A stretch of DNA of 64,000 nucleotides from an uncultured Pelagibacteraceae bacterium (lineage in GTDB: Bacteria > Pseudomonadota > Alphaproteobacteria > Pelagibacterales > AG-422-B15), in assembly GCA_902577765.1 (NCBI GenBank), contig CACHAK010000002.1:1-64000 (forward strand), read 5' to 3'. Both the position numbers and the translations under genes were made by a program. This document shows, piece after piece, positions 46,181 to 55,068 of this stretch (the first letter of the stretch is position 1; each line of letters opens with the position of its first letter). The notes under the pieces were generated by a model, which saw nothing but the letters and a program-made list of their open reading frames with translations, was not told the origin of the DNA and did not search any database.

Positions 46181-47001
46181 AGCTTATATTTGTCAGTAAA
46201 ATTTATTTCAGTTGGACCAGTCATAATAATATTATCTCCACTATTGTAATATATTTCTAAATCGCCCCCTGGCAATGTTACTGTCACCCTATTTTTTATC
46301 AATCCCATTTCAACTCCTGCCACAGCCGTTGCACAAGCAGCTGTACCACAAGCTTTTGTTTTTCCTGCACCCCTTTCCCATACGTTTAGTAAAATATGAT
46401 TATCACTTTTTAACTTTGCAAAACTCACATTTATTTTTTCAGGAAATAAATTATCATTTTCAATTAATGATCCAAAACTTTCAACATCATATTTTTGTAT
46501 TTCATCATCAAAAAAAATAATATGTGGATTACCAATATTAACTAAAAATGGTTTTTTTAGAGAAAGGTCTCTGATTGAAAAATTTATATCCACTGGATTG
46601 ATATCTTCAGTCAAAGGGATTTTATTCCATTCGAATTTTGGCTTGCCCATATTTACACTAACTGTGACATCATCAATCTTTTTACATGTAATTGTTCTTT
46701 CACGTGTTGTTAAGTTTATTTTATCGTTCTTTGTTTCTTTCATTAAAAAGTTTGCAACACAACGCGAACCATTTCCACAAGCATCTATTTCACTTCCATC
46801 TGAATTAAAAAATTTTACCAGTGGATTGCTGTTATCTTGTGACTTCCTAATCATGATTAGTTGATCACAGCCGACCCCGTCTGTTCTGTTACAAATTAAT
46901 TTTATTTGTTCTTCTGATAAGTCAAATTCAGATACTCTTTGGTCAATAACAATAAAATCATTTCCCAGGCCATTCATCTTTACGAACTTAAACTCGTGCA
47001 T
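46177..47001 (-). CDS. dapF: diaminopimelate epimerase
   Basis: DapF (274 residues from the ATG at 47001; an upstream in-frame TTG at 47022 is possible) interconverts LL- and meso-diaminopimelate for lysine and peptidoglycan. The two catalytic Cys residues are in 'DACGNGSRC' and 'KACGTAACAT'. The chosen start gives 'MHEFKFVKMNGLGNDF', matching the family N-terminus. It is first in the dapF-DCC-mtaB-ftsY unit and divergent from ffh. Confidence 0.94.
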   Translation of the reverse strand: MHEFKFVKMNGLGNDFIVIDQRVSEFDLSEEQIKLICNRTDGVGCDQLIMIRKSQDNSNPLVKFFNSDGSEIDACGNGSRCVANFLMKETKNDKINLTTRERTITCKKIDDVTVSVNMGKPKFEWNKIPLTEDINPVDINFSIRDLSLKKPFLVNIGNPHIIFFDDEIQKYDVESFGSLIENDNLFPEKINVSFAKLKSDNHILLNVWERGAGKTKACGTAACATAVAGVEMGLIKNRVTVTLPGGDLEIYYNSGDNIIMTGPTEINFTDKYKL

Positions 47002-47059
47002 AAACACTTTATATTGAGCCAATTTTGATTTTTCCAGTAAATAAGAAATTAAATGAATC

Positions 47060-47088
47060 TTGACATTAACTTACTGAAGTAATAAAAA
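47060..47088 (+). promoter_or_regulatory. promoter of the ffh-rpsP operon
   Basis: A consensus TTGACA at 47060-47065 is followed after 17 bases by TAAAAA at 47083-47088. Transcription would begin near 47095, leaving a 5' leader of about 100 bases before the ffh TTG start. Confidence 0.55.
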
Positions 47089-47100
47089 CTCACGTTTTCC

Positions 47101-47190
47101 GTCAGAAATATTATTTCTGCGGTGCCATAAATAAAGGTATCGACACCAGTCAGCGAGTTTCGCCCATTGGTGCACTACCTGCTGAAGGAG
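47101..47190 (+). ncRNA. candidate structured leader of ffh
   Basis: Three hairpins can be drawn. (A) CAGAAAT 47103-47109 with ATTTCTG 47113-47119, 7 bp with a triloop. (B) GGTG 47121-47124 with CACC 47144-47147. (C) CACCAGT 47144-47150 with ATTGGTG 47166-47172, closed inside by GCGA/TCGC and a triloop. B and C use the same CACC and exclude each other. The AAGGAG ribosome site at 47185-47190 faces CCT at 47178-47180 and may be partly hidden. The leader is more GC-rich than the other gaps. It does not resemble the SRP RNA or a riboswitch class I know. Confidence 0.4.
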
Positions 47191-47198
47191 AGTTTATT

Positions 47199-48581
47199 TT
47201 GTTTGAAAACCTTAGTAATCGGTTTGAGGAAATATTTAAGAGTTTAAAAAAGACAGGTTCTATTGATGAGGCCTCACTCGATAGTGCAATGAGAGATATT
47301 CGAAGAGCTCTTCTTGAAGCTGATGTTGCATTGCCAATTGCAAAAAAATTCATAGAGGACGTCAAAAAAGAAGCGATAGGAAAAGAAATCATTCGATCGA
47401 TAACGCCAGCGCAAATGATAACAAAAATTGTGAATGATCAATTAATTCAAATTTTAGGGTCAGCTTCACCCGAATTCCAAATAAATGATAATCAAATTTC
47501 ATCTTATTTATTTGCAGGACTTCAAGGTTCTGGCAAGACAACGACTGTTGGTAAAATCGGTAATTATCTCAAAAGTAATTACGATAAGAAGATTTTATTT
47601 GTTTCACTAGATACCTCAAGACCAGCTGCTTTTGATCAGCTAAAAAAACTTTCTGAGTTAATTGATGTAACAATTTTACCCAAACTCGAAAATCAAATGC
47701 CTATTGATATTGTATCAAGAGCAAAACAATTTGCTGAATTACAGGAAATTGATTGTGTTTTATACGATACAGCGGGGAGAATGAATGTTGAAGAAGGACT
47801 AATGAGCGAATTGAGTTTGCTCGAAAAAGAAATTAGCCCTTTAGAAACGATACTTGTTTTAGACAGCTTAACAGGCCAGGAAGCAGTGAATGTTGCAAGC
47901 GATTTTTCAAAAGCAATCAACATAACTGGCTCTATCCTTACTAGAATTGATGGTGACGCTCGAGGTGGGGCCGCACTAAGTATGAGGTACATTACTGACT
48001 GCCCAATTAAATTTATGGGAGTTGGAGAGCAAGTCGATGACCTTGAAAAATTTCACCCAGAGCGAATTGCCAATCGTATTCTTGGAATGGGCGATATTGT
48101 GACCTTGGTCGAAAAAGCTGCTGAAACTGTTGATCAAGAAGATGCAGAAGAAATGGCTAAAAAATTACAAAAAGGAGAATTTGATCTCGATGATTTACTT
48201 AGTCAAATCAGACAGATGAAAAAAATGGGTGGTATTTCGGGCATGATGAAATTTATTCCTGGACTAAGTAATTTGAGCGACAAGATTCCACAAAATAACA
48301 ATCCTGAAAATTTAATCGCCCAACAAGAAGCAATTATTCTTTCAATGACAAAATACGAGCGAAGAAAGCCAAAGATAATTAATGGATCAAGAAAAAAAAG
48401 AATAGCGGCAGGATCAGGAACTTCAGTATCTGAAATAAATAAAATTCTAAAACAACATAGAAAGATGTCAGACATGATGAAGAAGTTATCTAGAAAAGGT
48501 GGAGGATCAATTGATCCAAATATGTTAGCAGGTCAACTTGGAAGTGGTATGCCGAGTGATTTTTTTAAAAACAAATTTTAA
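47199..48581 (+). CDS. ffh: signal recognition particle protein Ffh
   Basis: The 460-residue SRP54 homologue has the NG GTPase domain ('GLQGSGKTTTVGKI', 'DTSRPAAFDQL', 'DTAGRMN', 'TRIDGDARGG') and the Met-rich M domain ('MKKMGGISGMMKFIPG', 'SGTSVSEINKILKQH') that binds SRP RNA and signal peptides. The start is TTG at 47199: AAGGAG at 47185-47190 is 8 bases upstream and no closer ATG exists. It leads the ffh-rpsP-rimM-trmD-rplS-leuCDB-asd run. Confidence 0.96.
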   Translation: MFENLSNRFEEIFKSLKKTGSIDEASLDSAMRDIRRALLEADVALPIAKKFIEDVKKEAIGKEIIRSITPAQMITKIVNDQLIQILGSASPEFQINDNQISSYLFAGLQGSGKTTTVGKIGNYLKSNYDKKILFVSLDTSRPAAFDQLKKLSELIDVTILPKLENQMPIDIVSRAKQFAELQEIDCVLYDTAGRMNVEEGLMSELSLLEKEISPLETILVLDSLTGQEAVNVASDFSKAINITGSILTRIDGDARGGAALSMRYITDCPIKFMGVGEQVDDLEKFHPERIANRILGMGDIVTLVEKAAETVDQEDAEEMAKKLQKGEFDLDDLLSQIRQMKKMGGISGMMKFIPGLSNLSDKIPQNNNPENLIAQQEAIILSMTKYERRKPKIINGSRKKRIAAGSGTSVSEINKILKQHRKMSDMMKKLSRKGGGSIDPNMLAGQLGSGMPSDFFKNKF

Positions 48582-48607
48582 TTATTAACAAATAAAAGGA
48601 GAATAAA

Positions 48608-49021
48608 ATGGCGTTAAAAATAAGACTATCGAGAGCAGGTTCAAAGAAAAGACCTGTATACAGAGTTGTAGTTGCAGATTCAAGAAGTCCACGAGATGGT
48701 AGATTTATTGAAAAGGTAGGATTGTACAATCCTCTTTTACAAAAAGACAATAAGGATAGGGTCCAACTAAACTTAGAGTCAATAAAAGATTGGATTTCTA
48801 AAGGAGCAAAACCAACAGATAAAGTTGCAAGATTTTTGGGAGAAGCTGGAGTGATACCAATGCCAGCACAAGGCAACAACCCAAAAAAAGCTCAGCCAAA
48901 AAAGAAAGCACAAGAAAGATTGGCCGCAGCTGAGGAATCAAAGAATCAGCCTGCTTCAGAATCTCCAGCAGAAGAGGCTCCAGCAGAGGAAGCTCCAGCA
49001 AAAGAGGAGAAAAAAGACTAA
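48608..49021 (+). CDS. rpsP: 30S ribosomal protein S16 with acidic tail
   Basis: S16 begins '[35 protein letters not shown]', shown here across residues 1-35, and is complete by about residue 85. The remaining 50 residues form a low-complexity tail, first Lys/Ala-rich, then a near-repeat '[15 protein letters not shown]'. At 137 residues it is much longer than E. coli S16 (82). Such tails occur in other alphaproteobacterial S16 proteins. An AAAGGAGAA ribosome site precedes the ATG. Confidence 0.96.
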   Translation: MALKIRLSRAGSKKRPVYRVVVADSRSPRDGRFIEKVGLYNPLLQKDNKDRVQLNLESIKDWISKGAKPTDKVARFLGEAGVIPMPAQGNNPKKAQPKKKAQERLAAAEESKNQPASESPAEEAPAEEAPAKEEKKD

Positions 49022-49032
49022 GCTTATTAATT

Positions 49033-49539
49033 ATGTCCCAATTGATAGTTATTGGAGAAGTAAGAGCAGTTCACGGTTTAAAGGGTCATTTCAAGATTAC
49101 ATCATATACAGAAACGCCAGACGATGTATTTAGATATGGCCCCTGTAGACTTGGGAAAAAATATTCAAATATTACTCTTAAAAAATTGAAAGAGCTGAAA
49201 TCTGGTTATATTGCTAGTTGTGAACAAATTAAAACAAGGGAGTTGGCTGAAAAAATTGTAGGGCTTACAATAGAAATCGATCAATCGCATTTGCCAGCTA
49301 TAAAAAAATTAAACCAATACTATTATCATCAATTAATTAATTTAATTGTAAAAACTAATGATGGAAAAAATATGGGAAAAGTAATATCTGTTCAGAATTA
49401 CGGTTCATCGGATTTACTAGAAATAAGAAAAAAAAATGCCAAAGACTACTTTATTCCAATAAGTGTAAACACAATAAAAAAAATTGATCTTATAAAAAAA
49501 ATTATTATTACAAAAAATATCAATGACTATATAGGCTAG
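49033..49539 (+). CDS. rimM: ribosome maturation factor RimM
   Basis: The 168-residue protein has the RimM N-terminal domain ('GEVRAVHGLKGHFKI') and the C-terminal PRC barrel ('YYYHQLINLIV', 'NYGSSDLLEI', 'YFIPIS'). It assists 30S maturation around S19. The gene lies 11 bases after rpsP and 2 before trmD, the usual order. Confidence 0.93.
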   Translation: MSQLIVIGEVRAVHGLKGHFKITSYTETPDDVFRYGPCRLGKKYSNITLKKLKELKSGYIASCEQIKTRELAEKIVGLTIEIDQSHLPAIKKLNQYYYHQLINLIVKTNDGKNMGKVISVQNYGSSDLLEIRKKNAKDYFIPISVNTIKKIDLIKKIIITKNINDYIG

Positions 49540-49541
49540 TA

Positions 49542-50258
49542 ATGTATCGAGTAAAAATTATCACACTTTTCCCAAATAGTTTTCCTGGACTTTTAAATGC
49601 AGGAGTCGTGGGTAAGGCATTAAAGAAAAAAATATGGTCATTAAAAACAATTGATCCGAGAAAATATTCAAAAGGTAATTACAAAAAAGTAGATGATACT
49701 ACAGCTGGTGGCGGTCCTGGTATGATTTTAAAAGCAGATGTAATCGGAAAGTCTATTGACGCTTGTTACAAGAATATAAAATCTAAAGATAATTATCCAT
49801 TGATATATTTAAGTCCTCGCGGCACTCCTTTAACTCAAAGTAAAGTTATTAATTTTTCAAAGATGAAAGGAATTAATATTCTCTGTGGTAGATATGAAGG
49901 CATTGATCAACGTATACTCGATTTCTATCCTATTGAGGAAATAAGTATTGGAGACTATATACTGGCGGGCGGTGAAATAGCTTCGCAGGTTTTAGTGGAA
50001 TCAATAGTGAGAATGTTGCCAGGAACACTTGGTGACATCAAGTCTGCTAGTTCAGAGACTTTCTCAAAAGACCTTCTTGAATACCCTCAGTATACAAGGC
50101 CTAAAAAATGGAAAAATTTGTCAATTCCAGACATATTACTCTCTGGAAATCACAGAAATATTAGTGAATGGCGCTTAAAACAATCTGAAAAACTGACACA
50201 GAAAGTTAGGCCAGATTTATGGAAAAACTACAAAAAAAGCAAGACAAGGAAGAAATAA
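49542..50258 (+). CDS. trmD: tRNA (guanine-N1-)-methyltransferase
   Basis: TrmD (238 residues) makes m1G37 in tRNA using SAM. The trefoil-knot SAM site is visible as 'LCGRYEGIDQR' and 'SIGDYILAGGE', and 'TTAGGGPGM' is the expected N-terminal motif. Length is normal. It sits between rimM and rplS as in most bacteria. Confidence 0.96.
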   Translation: MYRVKIITLFPNSFPGLLNAGVVGKALKKKIWSLKTIDPRKYSKGNYKKVDDTTAGGGPGMILKADVIGKSIDACYKNIKSKDNYPLIYLSPRGTPLTQSKVINFSKMKGINILCGRYEGIDQRILDFYPIEEISIGDYILAGGEIASQVLVESIVRMLPGTLGDIKSASSETFSKDLLEYPQYTRPKKWKNLSIPDILLSGNHRNISEWRLKQSEKLTQKVRPDLWKNYKKSKTRKK

Positions 50259-50288
50259 AGTATTAAAACACGGTTCGAGGCTACTACC

Positions 50289-50873
50289 ATGAACATCATA
50301 GAACAATTCGAAAAAGACCAGATAAAGTCACTAGTCAAAGGTAAGAAAATACCACAATTTCATCCAGGAGATACGGTAAGAGTGAATGTTAAGGTACGTG
50401 AGGGTACACGTGAGAGAATACAGGCATTCGAGGGCGTTTGTATCAGAAAGAAAAATAGAGGTCTAAGTTCTTCATTTACAGTTAGAAAAATTTCTTTCGG
50501 TGAGGGCGTAGAAAGAGTATTTCCAATTTTCAGTCCGTCTATTGACTCCATCTCGATCGTAAGAAGTGGACAAGTCAGAAGAGCTAAGCTTTACTACCTT
50601 AGAGATCTAACCGGTAAGAAAGCAAGAATCGTTGAGAGAATTCGAAAAAAGCAACCAGATCTTGCTAGTTTATATATTGATGAGAGTGAAGAAGTTGTAG
50701 AAGAAGAAATTGTTGCTTCTGATGAGCCTGCTCATGATGAGAGTGTTGAAGTTGCAGCTGATGCTTCTCAAGCTGAGGAAAAAACAGAATCTGAAGTTGA
50801 TGAGTCTGCTCAAGAACAAGTTCCTGAAGATAATGTTGAAAGTTCAGAAGAATCAGAAACAACAAAAGAATAA
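50289..50873 (+). CDS. rplS: 50S ribosomal protein L19 with acidic tail
   Basis: L19 is complete in about the first 120 residues ('[22 protein letters not shown]', spread over 24-45; '[14 protein letters not shown]'; '[17 protein letters not shown]'). A further 70 residues are almost wholly Glu, Ser, Ala, Val and Asp, a long acidic tail, giving 194 residues against 115 in E. coli. The tail is probably disordered. It is the last translation gene of the run; leuC follows after 39 bases. Confidence 0.96.
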   Translation: MNIIEQFEKDQIKSLVKGKKIPQFHPGDTVRVNVKVREGTRERIQAFEGVCIRKKNRGLSSSFTVRKISFGEGVERVFPIFSPSIDSISIVRSGQVRRAKLYYLRDLTGKKARIVERIRKKQPDLASLYIDESEEVVEEEIVASDEPAHDESVEVAADASQAEEKTESEVDESAQEQVPEDNVESSEESETTKE

Positions 50874-50912
50874 TTACTTCTTTCTCGTTTTCTTTGTTAA
50901 TCAAAGTTATTT

Positions 50913-52316
50913 ATGAGTACTCCAAAGACATTATACGATAAAATATGGAATGATCATTTAGTTTCAGAAAATGTAGATGGAACTTCAATCATTTATATTG
51001 ACAGACATCTTGTTCATGAGGTTACAAGTCCCCAAGCATTTGAAGGACTAAAAATTGGAAACAGATCAGTTAGAAAACCTAATTTTACATTAGCCACTGC
51101 TGATCACAATATTCCTACAACAAATAGAGATGAGGGAATATCAGATCCTGAGTCTAAGTTACAGGTAGATACTCTTGAAGAGAATTGTAGGGAGCACGGA
51201 ATTACTTTTCTTTCTATGTCTGATAAAAGACAGGGCATAGTTCATATTATCGGACCGGAGCAAGGTTTCACACAACCAGGAATGACTATCGTTTGTGGTG
51301 ATAGCCATACGTCAACACACGGTGCCTTCGGTGCTCTTGCATGGGGAATTGGAACTTCTGAAGTAGAACATGTTCTTGCAACTCAAACATTAGTACAAAC
51401 TAAAGCCAAGAATATGCAAATTAATATACAAGGTGAACTGCCACTTGGTGTCACAGCAAAAGATATTGTTTTAAAGATTATTCAAACAATTGGAACTGCT
51501 GGAGGTACTGGGTATGTTATTGAATACACAGGTGATGCAATCAAATCCCTAACAATGGAGGGAAGAATGACTGTCTGTAACATGTCAATTGAAGCAGGAG
51601 CAAGAGCTGGTTTAATCAGTCCTGATGAAAAAACAATTGAATACTTAAAGGGAAGACCATTTTCTCCAGCGGAAAATGAATATCAGTTAGCATCAGATTA
51701 TTGGTTGTCGCTAGCTTCTGATGAAGGTGCAGCTTACGACAAAACAGTAAATATTGATGCAAGTGACATCATTCCACAAGTCACATGGGGCACAAGTCCT
51801 GAGGATGTAGTTTCGATTGATGGATTGGTTCCAAACCCTGAGGATGAAAGCGATGAGACAAAGAAAAAATCAATGATTAGAGCTTTGGAATATATGGGTC
51901 TTGTTCCGAATACACCACTTAAAGAGATTAAAGTAGATAAGGTATTCATTGGTTCATGTACTAATGGACGGATTGAAGACCTTAGAGCTGCATCAAAAAT
52001 TGCAAAAAATAGAAAAGTCGCGGACCATGTAAATGCAATAATCGTTCCAGGATCTGGTTTAGTTAAACAGCAGGCAGAAGAGGAGGGTTTGGACAAAATA
52101 TTTATTGAGTCAGGCTTTGAATGGAGAGAACCTGGATGTTCAATGTGTCTTGCAATGAATGCCGATAAACTTAAACCTCAAGAAAGATGTGCTTCCACTT
52201 CAAATAGGAACTTTGAAGGTAGGCAGGGAAGAGGGGGTCGTACTCATTTAATGAGTCCAGCTATGGCTGCTGCTGCGGCTATCAATGGAAAACTATCAGA
52301 CAGTAGAGAGATATAA
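50913..52316 (+). CDS. leuC: 3-isopropylmalate dehydratase large subunit
   Basis: LeuC (467 residues) carries the [4Fe-4S] cluster: ligands in 'GSCTNGR' and 'GCSMCLAMN'. Also seen are '[33 protein letters not shown]', split over about 125-160. With LeuD it isomerises isopropylmalate in leucine synthesis. The stop overlaps the leuD start by 1 base. Confidence 0.97.
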   Translation: MSTPKTLYDKIWNDHLVSENVDGTSIIYIDRHLVHEVTSPQAFEGLKIGNRSVRKPNFTLATADHNIPTTNRDEGISDPESKLQVDTLEENCREHGITFLSMSDKRQGIVHIIGPEQGFTQPGMTIVCGDSHTSTHGAFGALAWGIGTSEVEHVLATQTLVQTKAKNMQINIQGELPLGVTAKDIVLKIIQTIGTAGGTGYVIEYTGDAIKSLTMEGRMTVCNMSIEAGARAGLISPDEKTIEYLKGRPFSPAENEYQLASDYWLSLASDEGAAYDKTVNIDASDIIPQVTWGTSPEDVVSIDGLVPNPEDESDETKKKSMIRALEYMGLVPNTPLKEIKVDKVFIGSCTNGRIEDLRAASKIAKNRKVADHVNAIIVPGSGLVKQQAEEEGLDKIFIESGFEWREPGCSMCLAMNADKLKPQERCASTSNRNFEGRQGRGGRTHLMSPAMAAAAAINGKLSDSREI

Positions 52317-52942
52317 TGGAAAAATTTAAAAAAATAGAAAGTAATGCAATTCCTTTACCAATGGTAAATGTTGATACTGATATGATTATTCCAAAACAAT
52401 TTCTCAAAACAATTAAGCGAACAGGTTTAGGTAAAAATTTATTTTATGAATTAAGATATGATGAAACAGATGCACCTATAGATTCATTTGTCCTTAATCA
52501 AGATAAATATAAAGATTCTCAAATTTTGATTACTGGTAAAAATTTTGGCTGCGGGTCATCTCGTGAACATGCACCCTGGTCAATCTTAGATTATGGTATT
52601 AAATGCATCATCGCTTCGAGCTTTGCGGATATCTTTTATAATAATTGTTTCAAGAATGGTATTCTTCCAATCAAATTAGATGAGTCTGAAGTAACTAAAT
52701 TACAAAAAGCAGCGGAAAACAGTCTTAGTTTTATAATTGATTTAGAAAATCAGAAGATTTCTTATTTTGATAAAAATATAAACTATGAGGTAAGTTTTGA
52801 ACTAGATAAAGCCAAAAAAACTAGCCTATTAGAGGGTTTAGACGATATTGGATTGACACTTGCTAAAGTTAATCATATTTCTGATTTTGAAAATAAGCAA
52901 AAGTCAAGAACACCCTGGTTGTATAGCCAACAAATAAAATGA
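52316..52942 (+). CDS. leuD: 3-isopropylmalate dehydratase small subunit
   Basis: LeuD (208 residues) shows '[16 protein letters not shown]' and the swivel-domain motif '[15 protein letters not shown]', and forms the heterodimer with LeuC. It overlaps leuB by 4 bases (ATGA), so leuC, leuD and leuB are translationally coupled. Confidence 0.97.
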   Translation: MEKFKKIESNAIPLPMVNVDTDMIIPKQFLKTIKRTGLGKNLFYELRYDETDAPIDSFVLNQDKYKDSQILITGKNFGCGSSREHAPWSILDYGIKCIIASSFADIFYNNCFKNGILPIKLDESEVTKLQKAAENSLSFIIDLENQKISYFDKNINYEVSFELDKAKKTSLLEGLDDIGLTLAKVNHISDFENKQKSRTPWLYSQQIK

Positions 52943-54048
52943 GCAATTTTTATAAATTATTAGTCTTACCTGGCGACGGTATAGGGCCTGAAGTAATGAA
53001 GGAGGTCATAAAGGTTGCTAAGAGTATTGGTGAACTTAGTAAAGTTAAATTTGAGATAGAAGAGGACGATATTGGTGGATCTGCCTATGATCGCTATGGC
53101 ACCCCTCTATCCGATGAGACTCTTGAAAAAGCTAAAAACTCTCACGCAGTTTTACTTGGTGCTGTGGGTGGAGAAAAATGGGATAATTTAGATTTTTCTC
53201 TTAAACCTGAACAAGGCCTTTTGAGAATTAGAAAAGAATTAGACTTGTTTGCAAACTTAAGGCCTGCTCTATGTTTTGAGTCAATGGTTGACGCCTCTTC
53301 TCTTAAACCAGACTTAGTTTCAGGTCTTGATATATTAATTGTTAGAGAGCTTACTGGTGGTATTTATTTTGGTGAACCAAGAGGTATTGAAGATAAAGGT
53401 AACGGAAATCGTATTGGAATTAATACTCAATCCTATAGCACTGAAGAAGTTAGAAGAGTTGCACGTATAGCATTTGAACTTGCAAGCAAAAGAAGTAACA
53501 GGGTTACTTCTTGCGAAAAATCAAATGTAATGGAGTCTGGAATATTGTGGAGAGAAGAAGTCTCTTATGTGCATGAAAATGAATATTCAAATGTCGAGCT
53601 ATCTCATATGTATGCAGATAATTGTGCGATGCAATTAGTTAGAAACCCTAAACAATTCGATGTTATTGTTACTGATAATTTATTTGGAGACATTCTGTCA
53701 GATGAGGCGGCCATGCTCACAGGTTCGCTTGGAATGTTGCCCTCTGCTTCTTTGGGTGCAGTCGATAGTAATAATTTTAGAAAGTCTTTATATGAGCCAG
53801 TTCATGGGTCTGCGCCAGACATAGCTGGTAAAGGAATAGCAAACCCAATTGCATCTATTCTTAGTTTTGCGATGTGTTTAAAGTACTCATTCAATATGTA
53901 CAAGGAATCAGATCTTATAAATAAGGCTGTAAATAATGTACTTGCTAGTGGCTTTAAAACTGCGGATTTAATAGGCGATGATAACAAAAACCTATCAACA
54001 GTTGAAATGGGTGATCAAATATTAAATCAATTAAAAGAAAAGTTTTAA
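52939..54048 (+). CDS. leuB: 3-isopropylmalate dehydrogenase
   Basis: LeuB (369 residues) oxidises and decarboxylates isopropylmalate with NAD. Seen: '[10 protein letters not shown]' at the N-terminus, '[13 protein letters not shown]', '[15 protein letters not shown]' and '[15 protein letters not shown]' with Mg-binding Asp residues, and '[18 protein letters not shown]'. Length is normal; asd follows 3 bases after the stop. Confidence 0.97.
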   Translation: MSNFYKLLVLPGDGIGPEVMKEVIKVAKSIGELSKVKFEIEEDDIGGSAYDRYGTPLSDETLEKAKNSHAVLLGAVGGEKWDNLDFSLKPEQGLLRIRKELDLFANLRPALCFESMVDASSLKPDLVSGLDILIVRELTGGIYFGEPRGIEDKGNGNRIGINTQSYSTEEVRRVARIAFELASKRSNRVTSCEKSNVMESGILWREEVSYVHENEYSNVELSHMYADNCAMQLVRNPKQFDVIVTDNLFGDILSDEAAMLTGSLGMLPSASLGAVDSNNFRKSLYEPVHGSAPDIAGKGIANPIASILSFAMCLKYSFNMYKESDLINKAVNNVLASGFKTADLIGDDNKNLSTVEMGDQILNQLKEKF

Positions 54049-54051
54049 ATT

Positions 54052-55068
54052 ATGAATTTTAATATTGCTATAGTGGGTGCCACAGGAAATGTCGGAAGAG
54101 AAATGTTAAATATTCTCTATGAAAAAAAATATGATGCGTCGAAAATATTTCCTGTAGCTTCTAGTAGAAGCGAAGGGATGGAAATTGAATTTGGTGAGGA
54201 TAAACTAATTGTAGAATCTATTGAAAAGTTCGACCCTTCAAAAGTAGAATTGGCACTTTTCTCTGCTGGAGCTAGCACCTCAAAGGAATGGGCACCAAAG
54301 TTTGCAGAAAAAAACTGTATTGTTATAGATAACTCTAGTCATTTTAGAATGGAAAAAGATATTCCTCTGGTTGTACCTGAGGTTAATCCAAGTGATCTAA
54401 ATAATTATAAAAAAAGAAATATAATTGCTAATCCAAACTGCTCAACAATTCAATTGGTGGTTGCCTTAAAACCATTGCATGAAATTTCAAAAATAAAAAA
54501 AGTTATTGTATCAACTTATCAATCTGTTTCGGGTGCAGGTAAGGCTGGTATGGATGAGTTGTTTGAGCAAACAAAAAATATGTTCTCTGATGATATTAGA
54601 GATAATGTTAAGTTTACCAAACCAATTGCCTTTAATGTCATACCTCATATTGATAAATTCATGGATGATGGATACACAAAAGAAGAATTAAAAATGAGAC
54701 AAGAAACTCATAAAATTTTAAACAATGAGATTAGCTTTAGCGCTACATGTGTTCGCGTTCCTGTATTTATTGGTCACTCTGAAGCTGTAAATATTGAGTT
54801 TGAAAACAAAATTTCAGTAGAAGAAGCACGTGAAGCTATTAAAAATGCCCCTGGGTGCACACTTCTTGATGAAAGAGCTGATGGAGGTTATGTAACTCCA
54901 AAAGAGTGTGCTGGAAATGATGACACATATGTATCTCGAATTCGAGAGGATACGTCTACAAAAAATGGATTATCTATCTGGGTAGTTTCTGATAATTTAA
55001 GGAAAGGTGCCGCTTTAAATACAATCCAAATCGCTGAAATGCTAATTGAGGAACATTTATCTAAATGA
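54052..55068 (+). CDS. asd: aspartate-semialdehyde dehydrogenase
   Basis: Asd (338 residues) reduces aspartyl phosphate in lysine, threonine and methionine synthesis. NADP motif 'GATGNVGREML' at the start, catalytic Cys in 'NPNCSTIQLV', 'VSGAGKAGMDEL', and the His in the 'FIGHSEAVNIEF' region are present. It overlaps the lyase-hydratase fusion gene by 4 bases, so amino-acid synthesis and acyl-CoA genes share one transcript here. Confidence 0.96.
   Translation: MNFNIAIVGATGNVGREMLNILYEKKYDASKIFPVASSRSEGMEIEFGEDKLIVESIEKFDPSKVELALFSAGASTSKEWAPKFAEKNCIVIDNSSHFRMEKDIPLVVPEVNPSDLNNYKKRNIIANPNCSTIQLVVALKPLHEISKIKKVIVSTYQSVSGAGKAGMDELFEQTKNMFSDDIRDNVKFTKPIAFNVIPHIDKFMDDGYTKEELKMRQETHKILNNEISFSATCVRVPVFIGHSEAVNIEFENKISVEEAREAIKNAPGCTLLDERADGGYVTPKECAGNDDTYVSRIREDTSTKNGLSIWVVSDNLRKGAALNTIQIAEMLIEEHLSK

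Noticed and set aside
47095-47198. 4.5S/SRP RNA gene upstream of ffh
   Set aside because: The conserved SRP RNA core around the GGAAGG-AGCA loops is absent.
48950-49015. Tandem repeat in rpsP as a mobile or minisatellite repeat
   Set aside because: It is only two to three imperfect copies of a short Pro-Ala-Glu-Glu-Ala coding unit within a low-complexity tail.
50268-50290. tRNA T-loop-like GGTTCGAGG before rplS
   Set aside because: No matching acceptor, D or anticodon arms can be drawn in the 30-base gap.
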